Shown here: positions 45,801 to 57,589 of the stretch, piece after piece
How the letters are laid out: the number at the start of each line of letters is the position of its first letter
Position numbering within the stretch: the first letter of the stretch is position 1
NCBI GenBank assembly: GCA_019925795.1
Contig: CM034300.1
Span: forward strand, 58,346,023-58,410,022
Length of the DNA: 64,000 nt
Source: Dendrobium chrysotoxum
Lineage: Eukaryota; Streptophyta; Magnoliopsida; Asparagales; Orchidaceae
Direction: 5' to 3'
Notes under the pieces: model-generated
The model's input: the letters and a program-made list of their open reading frames with translations, nothing else
Databases searched by the model: none
Told to the model about the DNA's origin: nothing
Program-made: the position numbers and the translations under genes

Positions 45801-46735
45801 TAAATTCCTAAATTTTGAGTCCCTGAAAGATATCTCATTATTATTTTGACTGCAGTCAGATGTGATTCCATTGTATCAACTTGAAATTTAGCACACAAAT
45901 AAACACTAAACTTGATATCCGGTCTGCTAGCTATCAAGTAAAGCAAAGATCCAATCATTCCTCTAAACCACTTTTGATCAACTGATTTTCCCTTGGGGTC
46001 CTTATCTAACTGTACTGAGGAACTCGTGGGAGTATTTACAGGTTTAGCCTTATCCATTTCATACTTCTTGAGAATGTCTTTAACATATTTTGAGTAACTA
46101 ATAAATATTCCATCTTCATCCTTCTTAATGTTAAACCCCAAAAAATAACTCAAATCCCTTATCAAGCTCATCTCAAATTTCTTACTCATTATTTTTGAAA
46201 AGTCATCACATAGAATTTTATTGGTAGGTCCAGACAAGATATCATCCATATAAATTTGAATAATGAGTATTTCATTTCCTACACTTTTTATAAATACAGT
46301 GGTATCCACACTCCTTTTTATAAAAGATCATTCAAGTAGGAATATGTTTAGCTTTTCATACCACCATCTAGGTAGCTATTTTAATCCATATAATGCCTTT
46401 TTAAATTTAAAAACATGAGTACGAAATTGTGCTTTTTCAAAACCTCGAGGTTGCTCGACATAAACATCATCTTTTATCATCCCATTTAGAAAGGCACTCT
46501 TTACATCCATTTGAAACAACTTAAAACCTTTAAAATAGGCATAGGCTAAAAGCACTCTAACTACCTCAAGTCTGGTTACCAGGGCAAAGGTCTCCTCAAA
46601 ATCAATTCCCTCAATATGATTATACCCCTTAGCCACTAATCTCGCTTTATTTCTAACAATCACTCTAGAATCATTCATTTTATTTTTAAATATCCACTTC
46701 GTTCCAATGATACTTTGATCTTTTGGTCTTTCTAC
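45800..46735 (-). pseudogene. Sirevirus-like pol: reverse transcriptase domain
   Basis: Read on the minus strand, the domain includes IGTKWIFKNKMND (about 46715-46675), RLVAKGYNHIEGIDFEETFA, the first catalytic Asp in FQMDVKSAFLNG (about 46520-46480), and YMDD (about 46240) in place of the usual YVDD. The FSKIMSKKFEMSL and LSYFLGFNIKKDEDGI blocks and the SRPDIKFSVYL connection follow. Three stops interrupt it, at about 46375 (LYGLK then TAA), 46335 and 45800. The catalytic acids look intact. It would copy the element RNA to DNA. Confidence 0.93.
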
Positions 46736-46779
46736 TAATTATCAAACATTATTTCTAGCATATTGATTTAATTCCTCAT

Positions 46780-47935
46780 GCATAGCTAGAATCCAAAATT
46801 TATCTAAAAGTGCTTGATTTATAATAGTGGGTTCAATCATTAAAATAAAAGCGGAGTGATTTACTTCTTTTCTCAAACCATGCCTAGTCCTAACTCCTTC
46901 ACTTGGGTCTCCTAAAATCAACTCTTTAGGATGACTCTTAGCAAATTTTCATTCCTTAGGCAATTGGTTTTCATCCTCATTTTTAACCCTCTCTTCAACT
47001 TTTTCATTATCAAGTCCTTGGATTTTTCTCTCAACTTCATCTTCTTCCAGCCTAGACCCTTCCGTATTATCTGATTCATCAAAAATAACATGAGTGGTCT
47101 CCTCAACTACCAATGTTCTTCTATTAAAAACTCTATGGGATTTTTCAAAACTTGAATATCCTAGAAAAATTCCTTCATCAGATTTAAGATCAAATTTTTC
47201 TAAGAGAGTTTTTCCGTTATTATGTATGAACACTTTACATCCAAAAATATATAGGTGTGAGAGGTTGGCTATTCTACCTTTAAGAAGTTTATAGGATATC
47301 TTATTTAATTTTTATCTAATATTCACGCTATTCAATACATAACATACGGTATTAACTGCTTCTTTCCAAAAATATCTTAGAAGTGAATATTCTGCCAATA
47401 TGGCTCTAGCAGCTTCAATCAATGTCCTGTTCTTTCTCTCAACTACTCCATTCTACTGAGGTGTCCTAGAAGCTGAGAAATTATGATCTATTCCATGGAT
47501 TTTGCAAAACTCATCAAACAATTCATTTTCAAATTCTCCCCCATGATCACTTTGGATTGTAACAATTTCAAACCCTAGTTTTTTCTAAATCTAAGTGGAA
47601 AAATCTCTAAACTCCTCAAATGATTCACTCTTATTATTTAAAAATCTAATCCATGTGAATCTTGAGTAATCATCCATAATCACATACCCAAATATTTTTT
47701 CTCCTGAACTTATAATACTAACAGGTCCAAAGAGATCAATGTGAAGAACTTCTAAGGGTTTGCTAGTTTTAAGATTCTTGACTGAATGGAAGGAGGATTT
47801 AACTTATTTTCCTAGTTGACATGCATCACACAAGTGATCTTTAGTGAAGTCTAATTTGGGTATTCCTCTAACAAAATCTTTTTAGGTGATTTTCCTAAGA
47901 TTTCTCATGCTTACATGACAAAGTCTTCTATACCA
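46780..47935 (-). pseudogene. Sirevirus-like pol: integrase domain
   Basis: The zinc-binding part reads LCHVSMRNL ... LCDACQLGK (about 47912-47805), with His and Cys ligands visible. The catalytic core has Asp in LHIDLFGP (about 47740), Asp in QSDHGGEFEN (about 47555) and Glu in NGVVERKNR (about 47455). Then comes the copia-specific C-terminal region with KFDLKSDEGIFLGYS (47190-47145) and a charged, Glu/Lys-rich linker to RT (47090-46950). About six stops are present, each a single transition from a sense codon. The DDE triad is intact. Confidence 0.93.
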
Positions 47936-48360
47936 TAACCATGATTCATCAGAAATAGTTTTTAAATAAAAAGCAGTAGAAGATTTTATAGAATTTAAAT
48001 CAAGCATGTATACATTGTTAAGTTTGTCACCATATAACACATCAACACAATTTTTTCTTATCACACAGCTTGTAGGCAAAAATTTTATATGATATCCTTT
48101 ATCACATAATTGACTAATGCTCAACAGATTATATTTCAAGTCATCTACTAATAGAACATTTTCTACCAAAAAATTCTTTGAATTTCCAATCATAACTGTA
48201 CCTACCACTCTCTTGGTAGTATTATCTCCAAGTATAACCTTGCCTCCATTTCGGGCTTCCAGCATTATGAATTGAGTCATATCTCCAGTCATGTGCTTCG
48301 AACAACCACTATCCAGGTACTAAATGCTCTCATGAGGTCTTATGTGAGAGCATTCCTATA
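47936..48360 (-). pseudogene. Sirevirus-like pol: aspartic protease
   Basis: The active site YLDSGCSKHMTGD lies at about 48325-48287 with its Asp kept. It is followed by VILGDNTTKRVVGTV, the flap region, and LLSISQLCDKGY. One TAG sits directly before the active-site block, where the family has Trp. Its frame differs by one from that of gag, so a shift lies near 48362. The enzyme would cut Gag-Pol. Confidence 0.92.
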
Positions 48361-48366
48361 AAATCA

Positions 48367-50121
48367 TCAAACGTTAGACTTGGGAACCCAAACAAGTTTG
48401 GGTTTACCTCTTGGCAAATTTAAATGAGATGTACGTGTGATATGCTGTATTTTATGCACCTTAGGTTTCCACACTAAATGTGTTCTATGATGAATATTAC
48501 AAGTGTGGGAGATGTGTCCTAACATTCCACATTTGAAACATCTCACACCTGGGAAGGGATTTCTTAATCTATATGAGTTATTATTTCTCTTCCTAGGTGT
48601 TGAACTCATATTATTTTGTTTAGACCTATAGAATTATTCTACTGTAGGTGTTGGTCTATTTTCTTTAATACATTTTAACTCCAATTCAATATATGAGTTT
48701 CTATTCTCCAATATTTAAATATCCATTCTCAAGTTTATTTCTTTACGTTCAGATTCTTCCAAAAAGACTTTAAAATCATTTTTAAGTTTTGTGTTAGATG
48801 ATTTTAAAAGTTCATGCTGTTTGTTCAAATCATCATATTCATCCAACAGAGTCAAGTGGTTACTATCAATTAATGCATGGTCTTTCTTAAGGATTTGAAA
48901 TTCTTTCTGCAATTCTAAGTAATCCAAATTTAACTTTTCATGCAGTTTCTTTAGTCTCCTATATACAGAATGAATGTGCTCAGAAACTTCAAACAATTCA
49001 TCATAACTTAAGTCACATACCTCCTCTTGATCCAAATGATCAAGATTGTCAGCCATTAGACATAAGTTTGTGACTTCCTCGTCTGCTTCTATTTCTGAGG
49101 TGTCCGAAGCTGAATCCACCTAAAATACTTTCTGAAGTCTCTTTTTTCCCTTCTTCACATTGGTTTTCTCCTCAACCATCTCCTTGCTAGGATTAGCTTT
49201 AAGATTTGGGCAATCTGTCTAGATGTGTCCAGGCTTCCTACATTCATAGCAAATTACTTCATTAGAAGTCTTAGCATTTTTATGGAACTTACCTTTGTTC
49301 CATTGCTGACGTCTCCTCTGCTTCCTCCTTAGGGAACTTTTGAATTTCCTTTTCATTAAAGCAATGTCCTCTTCATCCTCAGGTTAAGACTGATCACTCT
49401 TAGAGTCATCCACCTTCAAAGTAATATTTTTTTCCTTTTACTTGTATCCTGCATTAATCTGTCTTTGAGTCACATATTACTCATAAGCAATTAGTAATCC
49501 AAGAAGATTGTCAATATAATACACATTTAAGTCTTTCGATTCGGTTATAGCAATTATCTTTGCATCATAAGAAGTAGGCAAATAATGAAGTATTTTATTT
49601 ACTTTTTTTGCATTCGTTAATTCCCTACCTAAAGCATGCAATGAAGTGGCTATATGAGTAAAATGAGTATACATGTCACTGATTGATTCATTTGATTTCA
49701 TGCAAAAGAGTTCATAGTCGTGCAATAGAATGTTCAATCTAGTCTACTTCACTTCATTTGTACCTTCATATATAATACAAAGTCTATCCCATATTTTCTT
49801 TCCAGATTTATAAGTAGAAATACACATATAGTCTTTTGATTTCAAAGCATAAAAGAAACTATTTAAGCATTTGGCATTTAATTATGCTAACTCCCTTTCT
49901 TCTAAAGTCAAATCAACAAATGGTGTTTCTATTCTAATACCTTCAACAAGTCTAGTAGGTGTTGTATAACCATCCTGTACTAACATCCACATGAGATAGT
50001 CATGTGATTGTAGAAATATAGACATGCGAGTTTTCTAGAAATCAAAAGGAATATTATCAAATAAAGGTGGTCTAGTGATCGAGTAACCTTCAAAAGTGTT
50101 TTGGTTTCCAAAATAAGCCAT
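48367..50121 (-). pseudogene. Sirevirus-like gag
   Basis: It starts at ATG 50121 (MAYFGNQNTFEGYS), 46 bases inside the primer site, and runs 585 codons in one frame to the stop after VWVPKSNV. Domains: an N-terminal block (DUF4219-like), the UBN2-type capsid region with DRLCIIYEGTNEVK (about 49793-49752) and LNILLHDYELF, then a zinc knuckle CYECRKPGHI...TDC (about 49243-49200). A long acidic coiled coil (49060-48715) and a second knuckle CFKCGMLGHISHTC (48548-48507) follow. Stops are TAG or TAA at positions of Trp or Gln in the sister gags. Two knuckles and a coiled coil are typical of Sirevirus Gag. Confidence 0.93.
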
Positions 50122-50166
50122 GATCATTTTCAAAAAGTAATCTAAACTTTAATTTTTTAAACTCAA

Positions 50167-50179
50167 GGCTCTGATACCA
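50167..50179 (-). other. Primer binding site of the Sirevirus-like element
   Basis: Minus-strand TGGTATCAGAGCC is an exact complement type for the initiator tRNA-Met 3' end. It lies two bases inside the 5' LTR (50182). This fixes the element's direction. Confidence 0.95.
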
Positions 50180-50181
50180 CT

Positions 50182-52004
50182 TGAAAGTGCGAATAGGATG
50201 TTAGACCTATTAATTATGTCCCTAGTCTAACTAAGAGGGGGATGAATTAGTACTTTTAAAATTTTGTTGGATTTAATGAAACTAATTTCACAATAAAAAT
50301 TAATTTTTGAAAATAATTTTTTAACTACAGAAAAATTAGTAGCGCAGAAAATAAAAATGCTGTAAATAGTACAAGAAATGAAGAACACCAGATTTTATCA
50401 TGGTTTGGTCCAACAAGACCTACATCCACTCCCTGGAGACTCCTTCTCCAGGTATTGCACTATACTAAAGTGACTCTGCTTTAACCCTCACAGCAAGATG
50501 GAGAAGCCTTTACAATTTTTCTCTCTTGCACCAAATCCTGGTGTGGTAAAGAACCATCATCCTTCTTCACCCTACTAGTGAAGGTAGAGAACCGTCATCC
50601 TTTTTCGCCCTCCTGGTGAAGGTAGAGAACCCACCGTCCTTTCTCACCCTCCTGGTGACGGCAGAGAACCAAGCATCCTTTTCACCCTCCTAGTGACGAT
50701 AGAGAACCGAGCTTTATTTCTCACCCTCTTGGTGACGGCAAAGAACCGGACTCTCCTTCAAACATCTCCTCTCAAGAGTCTTCAAAGAGATAAGGCAGAG
50801 ACTTGAAGTACAAAAAATGAGATCCTCACCTTTAGGCAACCTTGTGAATCCCCTCATAATTTTTTCTTCAAAGATCTCACCACACTCACTCCCAAACACT
50901 CTCCCTAATCACTCTTCCTTCCACTCTCAAGAAGAAATTCATAGAAGATTAGTTGGGTAGATAATTTTTAGGACCCTTATATATAAAGTACAAGAACAAC
51001 TGTCCAAAAACTAAAAATTCTAAGTTTTACGTAGTCTGATCATCCTGTACGATTGCATATAGTCCCATACGAACAGTTCAAATATATGAATGGTTTATCC
51101 CGTATGATACTATATGAACCCATGAGTCACTGATTTCATACTCTGAAAATGATGTATGTACTATATGAATAGTTCAAAATATTGAATGGTTCATCCTGTA
51201 CGATCCGATACGAACCTCAGAACCCTAGTTTTTGTACTCTAAAAATGACATACGAAATCCATTCGTATTATATGAATAGTTCAAAAATTGAACAGTTCAT
51301 CCCGTACGATACTGTACGTACCTATGAACCTCATATTTCATACTCTGGAAATGATGTACTAAACTTTTTGATACTATACAAATAGTTCAAAAATTGAACG
51401 ATTTGTCCCGTATGATCCTGCACGAACGTATGAACCCTATATTTCGTACTCTGGAAATGATGTATAAAACTATTTTGTATTGTACGAATAGTACAAAAAA
51501 TTAAACAGTTCATCCCGTACAATCATGTACGAACCATTGAAGCCAAGTTTTTATGCTCTAGAAATGATGTAGGAAAAATAGTTCATACTGTATGATTTAT
51601 ACTTACAAAAAAATTTTTGCTCGTAAACCAGGTGGGTTCATTTTAGAGGAGAACTTGCACAAATCGTCTCATATTATATCACATCGTACAGTATGATTAG
51701 TTTTTTTAAAAATTAAGTTTTTATCTCACTCCTCCAGTGTGTGTGTGCACGGTTACTCAATTACAATCACACTCTCTCAGACTCAAGAAAAGAATAAAAA
51801 GTATAGACTCTAAGACTAATAAATTCTAAACTAATTAATTTGAAGTCTTCCATTATCTGGAATGTGATTTCTCTAAAATAAAATGTTAGTACACACAAAA
51901 CAAACTTTTCAAGTATAGTTAGGAGAAACAATAAACAAATAATAAGATTTTGTTATCATAAAAAAAACTCACTTTGAAGAAATAAATTTGCAATAATCTC
52001 AACA
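50182..52004 (-). repeat. 5' LTR of the Sirevirus-like element
   Basis: 1,823 bp, plus-strand reading TGAAAGTGCGAATAGG ... ATCTCAACA. It pairs with 40326-42165 along its full length and has the same two repeat arrays (about 50550-50760 and 51010-51570). The many differences between the two LTRs indicate an old insertion. Confidence 0.94.
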
Positions 52005-52009
52005 CTATG

Positions 52010-53160
52010 AGGGTACTAGTGAAGTTAAATATTCTAGGATAAATATTTATTACATAATTATGAACTCTTTCACATGAAACCTAATGAGAGTATATTAGAC
52101 ATGTATACTAGGTTTACCTAGATAGTGACATCCCTGCATGCTCTAGGTAGAAAAATATTAAATTCTCAAAAAGGTCAACACAATTTTATGTTGCCTACCT
52201 AGTAGTTATGATGCTAAAGTAACTATTTTTTGTGAATCTAATGTTTTGAATATGCATTCTAATGTTAATTTAGTTGGCACACTCATTGCCTACAAGCAAA
52301 GCATGAGTCAAAGATTGCTTAATGTATGTGACAAGAAGAAGGACAAAGTAGTGGCCCTAAAAGCTAATGAATCTGAAAGTGATAGCTCTGTAGCTGAGGA
52401 AGATGATGCCATAGCAGTGATGACTTGACAATTCAAAAGCTTTTTGAAGAAAAAGTAAAAGCTTCATAAATAGTGGACCAAAGGTAAACCAAATAGAAAT
52501 TTCAAAGCCTCATTTGATACTATTCGCTTTAAATGCAGGAAACTAGGGCACTTTAGAACAAACTGCACCAATCTAAAAACTCACCCTGCCAAGGAGAAGG
52601 GTAAAGAGAAGGCCAATCTAAAAAGGAAAAGCATCACACACAAAAGGCATTTTGGGTTGACTCCGCCTCAAAACATCAGAACATTAAGCAGAGGAGGACG
52701 TAACAAACTTGTGTCTTATGGCTAATGATAATTTTTATCTTTCTAATCAAGATGAGGTATGTCAACTATCATATGATGAGCTATTTATTATTTTTGAAAA
52801 AAAAACCTTTAACTCATATAGGAAAGTAAAGAAAATGTATGCTAGTTTAAACTAGAATTTTTCTAATTTGCTAAAAGAGCATGATAGTATAATGGTTGAA
52901 CACATTGCTTTAGATAAGAAGAACCTTTATTTACTTGATGAATTTGATACATTAAACAAGAAGCATCTTAAATTAACTCAAGTATATAATTCCTTAAAAT
53001 CTTGGCTTACTAAAGTAGAAGAATCATACAAATAATTAGAAACACTCGCATCTGAACTACACCATAATGAACATGCATCAAAACATGAAGTTCAAAGCTT
53101 TTTAAAGTGCAAAATAGTTTTTGAAAGAAAAAATTGATACACTCCAAAATAATAAACCAC
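52010..53160 (+). pseudogene. Copia-1 gag, 3' part
   Basis: It resumes exactly where the copy at 40325 stops, with EGTSEVK (about 52010-52032), and parallels the gag at 59293. The open stretch 52246-52428 carries the VGTLIAYKQSMSQRL block and an acidic segment. A zinc knuckle FKCRKLGHFRTNC (about 52530-52568) follows, in which the first Cys is lost, and then a coiled-coil-like region (52700-53130) like that of the Sirevirus Gag. Many stops and several shifts are present. The homology to the minus-strand gag is strong enough to align block by block. Confidence 0.85.
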
Positions 53161-53900
53161 CACCTACACTAATATAATGATATAATCCCACATCACAGCA
53201 TGCAGCATCTCATACCCCTAGGAAGAGGCACAACACCCCACATAGATTAGCAAACCCATTTTAAGGTGTTAGGTGTAACTCTTATGGCATATTACTATTC
53301 ATTTCTCACACTTGCACCATATATCGTAGAATAGTTTTAGTGTGGAGGACAAAACCATTTGCATTATAGCATAGCATGCATGCAATTCACTCATTAAATC
53401 ATAAGGTGGAACCTAAACACACTTGGGTTCCCAAAATTAATCATTAATTGACATTGTAGGGATGCTCTCATAAAAGGCTTAATGAGAGCATTTGGTACTT
53501 GGCCAGGAGTTGCTCATGACAAATGATTGGAGATATAAAGTAATTCATCATACTAGAGGCCAGGGAACGAGGCAAGATTACATTGGGAGATAACATCACC
53601 AGGAAAGTGGTGGGCTCAGGTATTATTAACAATTCTAAAAATGTTATTATTGAGAATATTTTTCTAGTAGATGATTTGAAACACTTTCTACTTAGTGTAG
53701 CCAATTATGTGATAAAGGATTTGATATCAAATTTTTGTCGACTAAATAAATAATTAGTTTAAAATGGTAAACTTGTCTTACAATGAAAAAGAATTAATAA
53801 TGTTTACATGCTTGATTTAAACTATATTGAATATTTAAATTCCTTACATTTAAAAATTATTACTAATGAATCCTTGCTATAGTATAAGCGATTATGTCAT
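53161..53900 (+). pseudogene. Copia-1: degenerate gag end and protease
   Basis: The Gag end is hardly readable (53161-53450). The protease block at about 53500-53720 aligns with that at 48325-47936: ITLGDNITRKVVG and then LVDDLKHFLLSV, followed by a remnant of the SQLCDKGFDIKF block (53703-53735). The active-site DSG is not recognisable (AR in place of DS at the expected place near 53500). Multiple shifts are present. Confidence 0.7.
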
Positions 53901-54920
53901 GTAAGCATGAACATACTTAGGAAGATCACCTAAAATGACCTAGTTAGAGGCATACCTAAGTTAGACTTCTCTAAGGACCACCTTGTGATGCCTGCCATCT
54001 AAGAAAATAAGTCAAATTATCATTTCATTCCTCTAACGATATCATCACCTCTAGGCTACTAGAAATCCTTCATATAGACTTGTTAGGACCCGTTAGTATA
54101 ACCAGCTTAAGAGGGAAAACTTATGGAAATGTAATTATTGATGATTATTCTAGATTCACATTGGTTAGATTCTTATCTTCTAAAAGTGAATCATTTGAGG
54201 AGTTTAGAACTTTCTCCACTTAGATTTAATGGAAATTAGGATGTGAAATTTTAACTATTCATAATGATTATGGTGGAGAATTTAAAAATGATAAGTTTGA
54301 ATCTTTTTGTAAGGAGTTAGAAATAAAGCATACTTTTTTGCCCCTATGACCCCTCAATAGTATGGGATAGTTGAAAGGAAGAATAAATTCTTAGTAGAAG
54401 TTGTTATGGCTATCTTAGCTAAATTCTCACTCTCTAGGTATTTTTGGGCAGAAGCAATAAATATTGTTTATTATTTGTTAAATAGAGTTAATGTTAGATC
54501 CAAACTCAATTAGATACCTTATGAGCTTCTTAAGGGTAGGACACCTAATTTCTCTCATTTGTATATCTTTGAGTGTAGATGTTTTATTCTTATTATTAGT
54601 AAATCCCCTTTAGAAAAATTTCATCCAAAATTTGATAAAGGAATCTTCTTAGAATATTCCTTTATTAGTAAAGCCTATAGAATCTTTAATAAGAGGGCCT
54701 TAGTAGTTGAAGAGTCCACCAATATTGTATTTAATGAATATGATAAAATAGTGGAGCCTAGGTTAGAAGGATAAGAAGAGGTAGAGGTTACCTACGAAGT
54801 GGAATCCATTGGCTTAGGAGACAGAGTAGAACCTTATGATCCATTGCCTAGAGATTGGAGATATTCATCTAGTCATCCTAGGGAACACATATTAGGAGAT
54901 CTATCTATGTAAGAGTTAGG
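53901..54920 (+). pseudogene. Copia-1: integrase domain, heavily broken
   Basis: The LCHVSMNILRKIT block (about 53895-53932) opens the zinc-binding part. Traces of the catalytic core follow in alternating frames: LHIDLLGP-like at about 54070, DDYSRFT-like at about 54140 and a NDYGGEF-like stretch near 54263. The open frame 54559-54774 carries KFDKGIFLEYSFISKAYRIF, the conserved C-terminal region of copia integrase. Too broken for a functional reading, but homology to 47935-46780 is clear by order. Confidence 0.78.
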
Positions 54921-55906
54921 ACTATGCATGGACTTAAGAAGGAGGTTAATCATTTTACATTCATTTCTATGGTAGAACCCACTAATATAGATCATGCCCT
55001 ATCAGGTGAATTCTGGATCCTAGGTTGTAATTAGAAATAAGGCTAGATCAGTAGCTAAGGGTATAACCAAATAGAAGACCTTGATTTTAATGAAATCTTT
55101 TCCCCTGTACCTAGGTTATAAGCCAACTGAGTATTTTTAGCCTTTACTTACTTTAGAGGGTTCAAGTTGTATAAAACAGATGTAAATAGTGCCTTTCTAA
55201 ATGGGCTTATTAAGGAAGATGTTTATGTAAAACAACCCCCTTGATTTGAGAATTCAACTTTTTCCAATCAAATTTTTAAATTGAAAAAGGAAATTATATC
55301 GGTTGAAGCAAGCTTCTAAAGCTTGGTATGACAGACTTAGCACATTTCTCCTAGATAGATCTTTTGTTAAGGGTAGTGTAGATACTGTCCTATTTCTTAA
55401 GAAAATTGGAGATAATTTACTCATTTTTGAAGTTTATGTGGATGATATACTATTTGGATCAACCAATAAAAATATTTGTAATGAATTTTCAAAAATAATG
55501 AGAGATGAATTTGAAATGAGTATGATGGGAGAGCTTACTTACTTTCTTGGATTTAGTGTGAATCAAAGAGATGATGGAAAATTTGTTAGACAAAGAAAAT
55601 TTATTAAGGATATTCTAAAGAAATATGAGATGGAGAATACAAAAGCAATAAATACACCCATAAGCTTTATCATTTAATTAGATAAGGATCCAAATGGAAA
55701 ATCTATAGATCAAAAGAAGTATATGGGGATTATAGGATCACTTCTATATTTGACTGCTAGTATTCCTGATATAATATTTAGTGTATGCCTTTATGTTTGA
55801 TTTCAAGCTAATCCTAAGAAATTCCATATGATTGCAGTTAAAAGAATTCTTAGATAGCTTTTGGGCACCCAAAATTTAGGTATCTGGTATCCTAGACATA
55901 GCTTTT
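54921..55906 (+). pseudogene. Copia-1: reverse transcriptase, truncated at its end
   Basis: Blocks in order: GEFWILG (about 55007), GYNQIEDLDFNEIFSP-like (about 55060-55105), FKLYKTDVNSAFLNGLIKED (about 55160-55220, first catalytic Asp kept), then the open frame 55303-55677. That frame has YVDDILFGSTN (about 55432-55464) and ELTYFLGFSVNQRDDG. The connection GSLLYLTASIPDI and the GTQNLGIWYPRHS stretch lead up to 55906, where an Athila-like LTR begins. The RNase H domain is therefore missing. YVDD is intact although upstream parts are broken. Confidence 0.9.
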
Positions 55907-57483
55907 TGATGAGCGTAAATAATGTTATATTTTATATATTAAATTGCTAGAGAAATAGTGTTATTTTAGTTGTGTTGTGCAAGAAAAATATAGGAAAGAC
56001 ATGAAATTCCAAGTATCATACAACGCCGTGGTGTCGAATACTATACCACTGTGGTGCCATCATTGACACTGCCGGAGCACCCAATATGAAAATGGTGGCA
56101 CCCAATCTTTATTTGATAGCACCGCGATGTCAGAGGAGTCAGCAATGCAAAGCTAAGACTCTGTCCACACATTGCCGCCAAGCCGAAGGGAGTGCCACAT
56201 GGATGCCATAGCGCTCAACTATCACTAGCATCACATCGCTACAGTTGTAACTAACTAGAACATGATCTATTAGTGAAGCGATATGCCGATTCATTAAACA
56301 AAAAGTCTATGTTAAAGGAGGAAATTCTTTAGCGCTACAGTGTTAGTTCATTTTATGGGTGCTACGGTGCAAGTATCTAGAGCACTGCATCATCATAGTT
56401 CATTTTTTATATTTTTTATAAATAGTCTTTTTGTAATATTAGAAAGAGGGTTCAATCACTTAAATTTAGTCTTCATAGTGCTTCTCTATAATTTCCTTAG
56501 GAGTGACAACTAAGGCAATTCGGGGATCTCTAGATCCACTTCATAAGAGTGCTTGGTCAATATTTATGGAAGCAATTTTGTAAGTTCAAGGAGTGTAGAG
56601 GAGAACATTGAACCCATCTGGTGATATATTTTCTTCTATACTTTTTTTTCTTTTGTATAATTAATGAAAATGAGTTTGCTTCAGTTGTCTTCATGTTTGG
56701 CTAAATTATCTTATTTTGGATTGATGGTATAAATATACTAATGAATTCTCTTCATTAATAATATAATGATGTTTTCAATATAATAGGTCTTTATTTAATG
56801 TGCATAGTAGCCATATGTAGTTAATATCAGGTGTAATGTGGAGCCTAGGAATAGGAAAGTAGGCACCACTAGGTATATTAGATTGGTATGATGCAAGTAT
56901 AAGTATGGTGCTTGATATATACAAAATTTATAGAGATAAATTATAATAAGGGGGTTTTAACAGTACCTTCTTTACTTACATTTATAAGATTTTCATAGAT
57001 GATAAACTATGGGAGTTTAGAGTTATGTTGAGGTTGGAAGATTTAATCTGTTATTTATCTCTTCACGCTTGACTAAGCGGTCAGTGATGCATATGCTTTG
57101 AATAACATCAATATAAAAGAGAATCATTAGGAAACATATTGTATTTATATTCTATCAATTCGAAACATTTTATCTAAATAGTATTTCATTTAATTTTTTT
57201 TATTTTAAATTAAGTGATTGAATCTCCACCAAAACTTATTTTTACTGAGTAGGATAATTATTATAATTGTAAAAGATAGCAACAATATTTGCAAATAAAT
57301 ATTCTTTCTCATGGGATCGATATTCTTCTCTATCACTATATTACTTGATTCGGCACGTATACTTGCATATATTAAGTGGGGTTTTTATAATTTTTATATA
57401 AAAAAAACCTAAGCATTATTTAGGGATTGATAGAGCCCTAAGTTATTTTCATAATTCTTTAGGTTACTCAACTGCCTCCGTCA
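55907..57483 (+). repeat. 5' LTR of the Athila-like element
   Basis: 1,577 bp starting TGATGAGCGTAAATAATG and ending CCTCCGTCA (TG...CA), five bases before the primer site. It is noncoding, with no open frame of note. The first 500 bases hold a GC-richer segment with GGTGCC and ACCGCGATG-like words (56020-56230). The insertion point lies in copia-1 RT (CTTTT just outside); the matching duplication is not found because the right end is lost. Confidence 0.85.
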
Positions 57484-57488
57484 AGTTT

Positions 57489-57506
57489 TTGCATCATTGC
57501 TAGGGA
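57489..57506 (+). other. Primer binding site of the Athila-like element, CpG-depleted
   Basis: TTGCATCATTGCTAGGGA stands where Athila-type elements carry TGGCGCCGTTGCCGGGGA. Five of the six differences are C-to-T or G-to-A, and all three CpG sites are lost. Confidence 0.8.
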
Positions 57507-57589
57507 AGAATTTATTTTATTTATAAGATTTACTATATTGTTAAATAAATTCCATAATTAGTCCTATTTTTTTTACTAATTGCATAATT

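Larger units (their letters stand above)
40326..52004 (-). mobile_element. Full-length Sirevirus-like Ty1/copia retrotransposon on the minus strand
   Basis: The element spans 11,679 bp. Read on the minus strand it has the 5' LTR (52004-50182), primer site, gag, protease, integrase, RT, RNase H, an accessory ORF, several polypurine tracts and the 3' LTR (42165-40326). Gag runs in one frame over 585 codons and pol in one frame over about 850 codons, apart from stops, so decay is by substitution rather than deletion. A long Gag with a coiled coil and two zinc knuckles, an ORF after pol, and multiplied GGGGGAG tracts fit the Sirevirus lineage. It is the best preserved element of the window. Confidence 0.93.
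38018..55906 (+). mobile_element. Copia-1, Sirevirus-like Ty1/copia element, interrupted and 3'-truncated
   Basis: It consists of a 5' LTR (38018-39913), a decayed primer site, gag (39957-40325 continuing at 52010), protease, integrase and RT up to 55906. It is interrupted at 40325/52010 by a complete element on the other strand. The RNase H, the 3' UTR and the 3' LTR are missing, cut by an Athila-like LTR at 55907. It is far more decayed than the element nested in it, in keeping with greater age. Confidence 0.88.
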
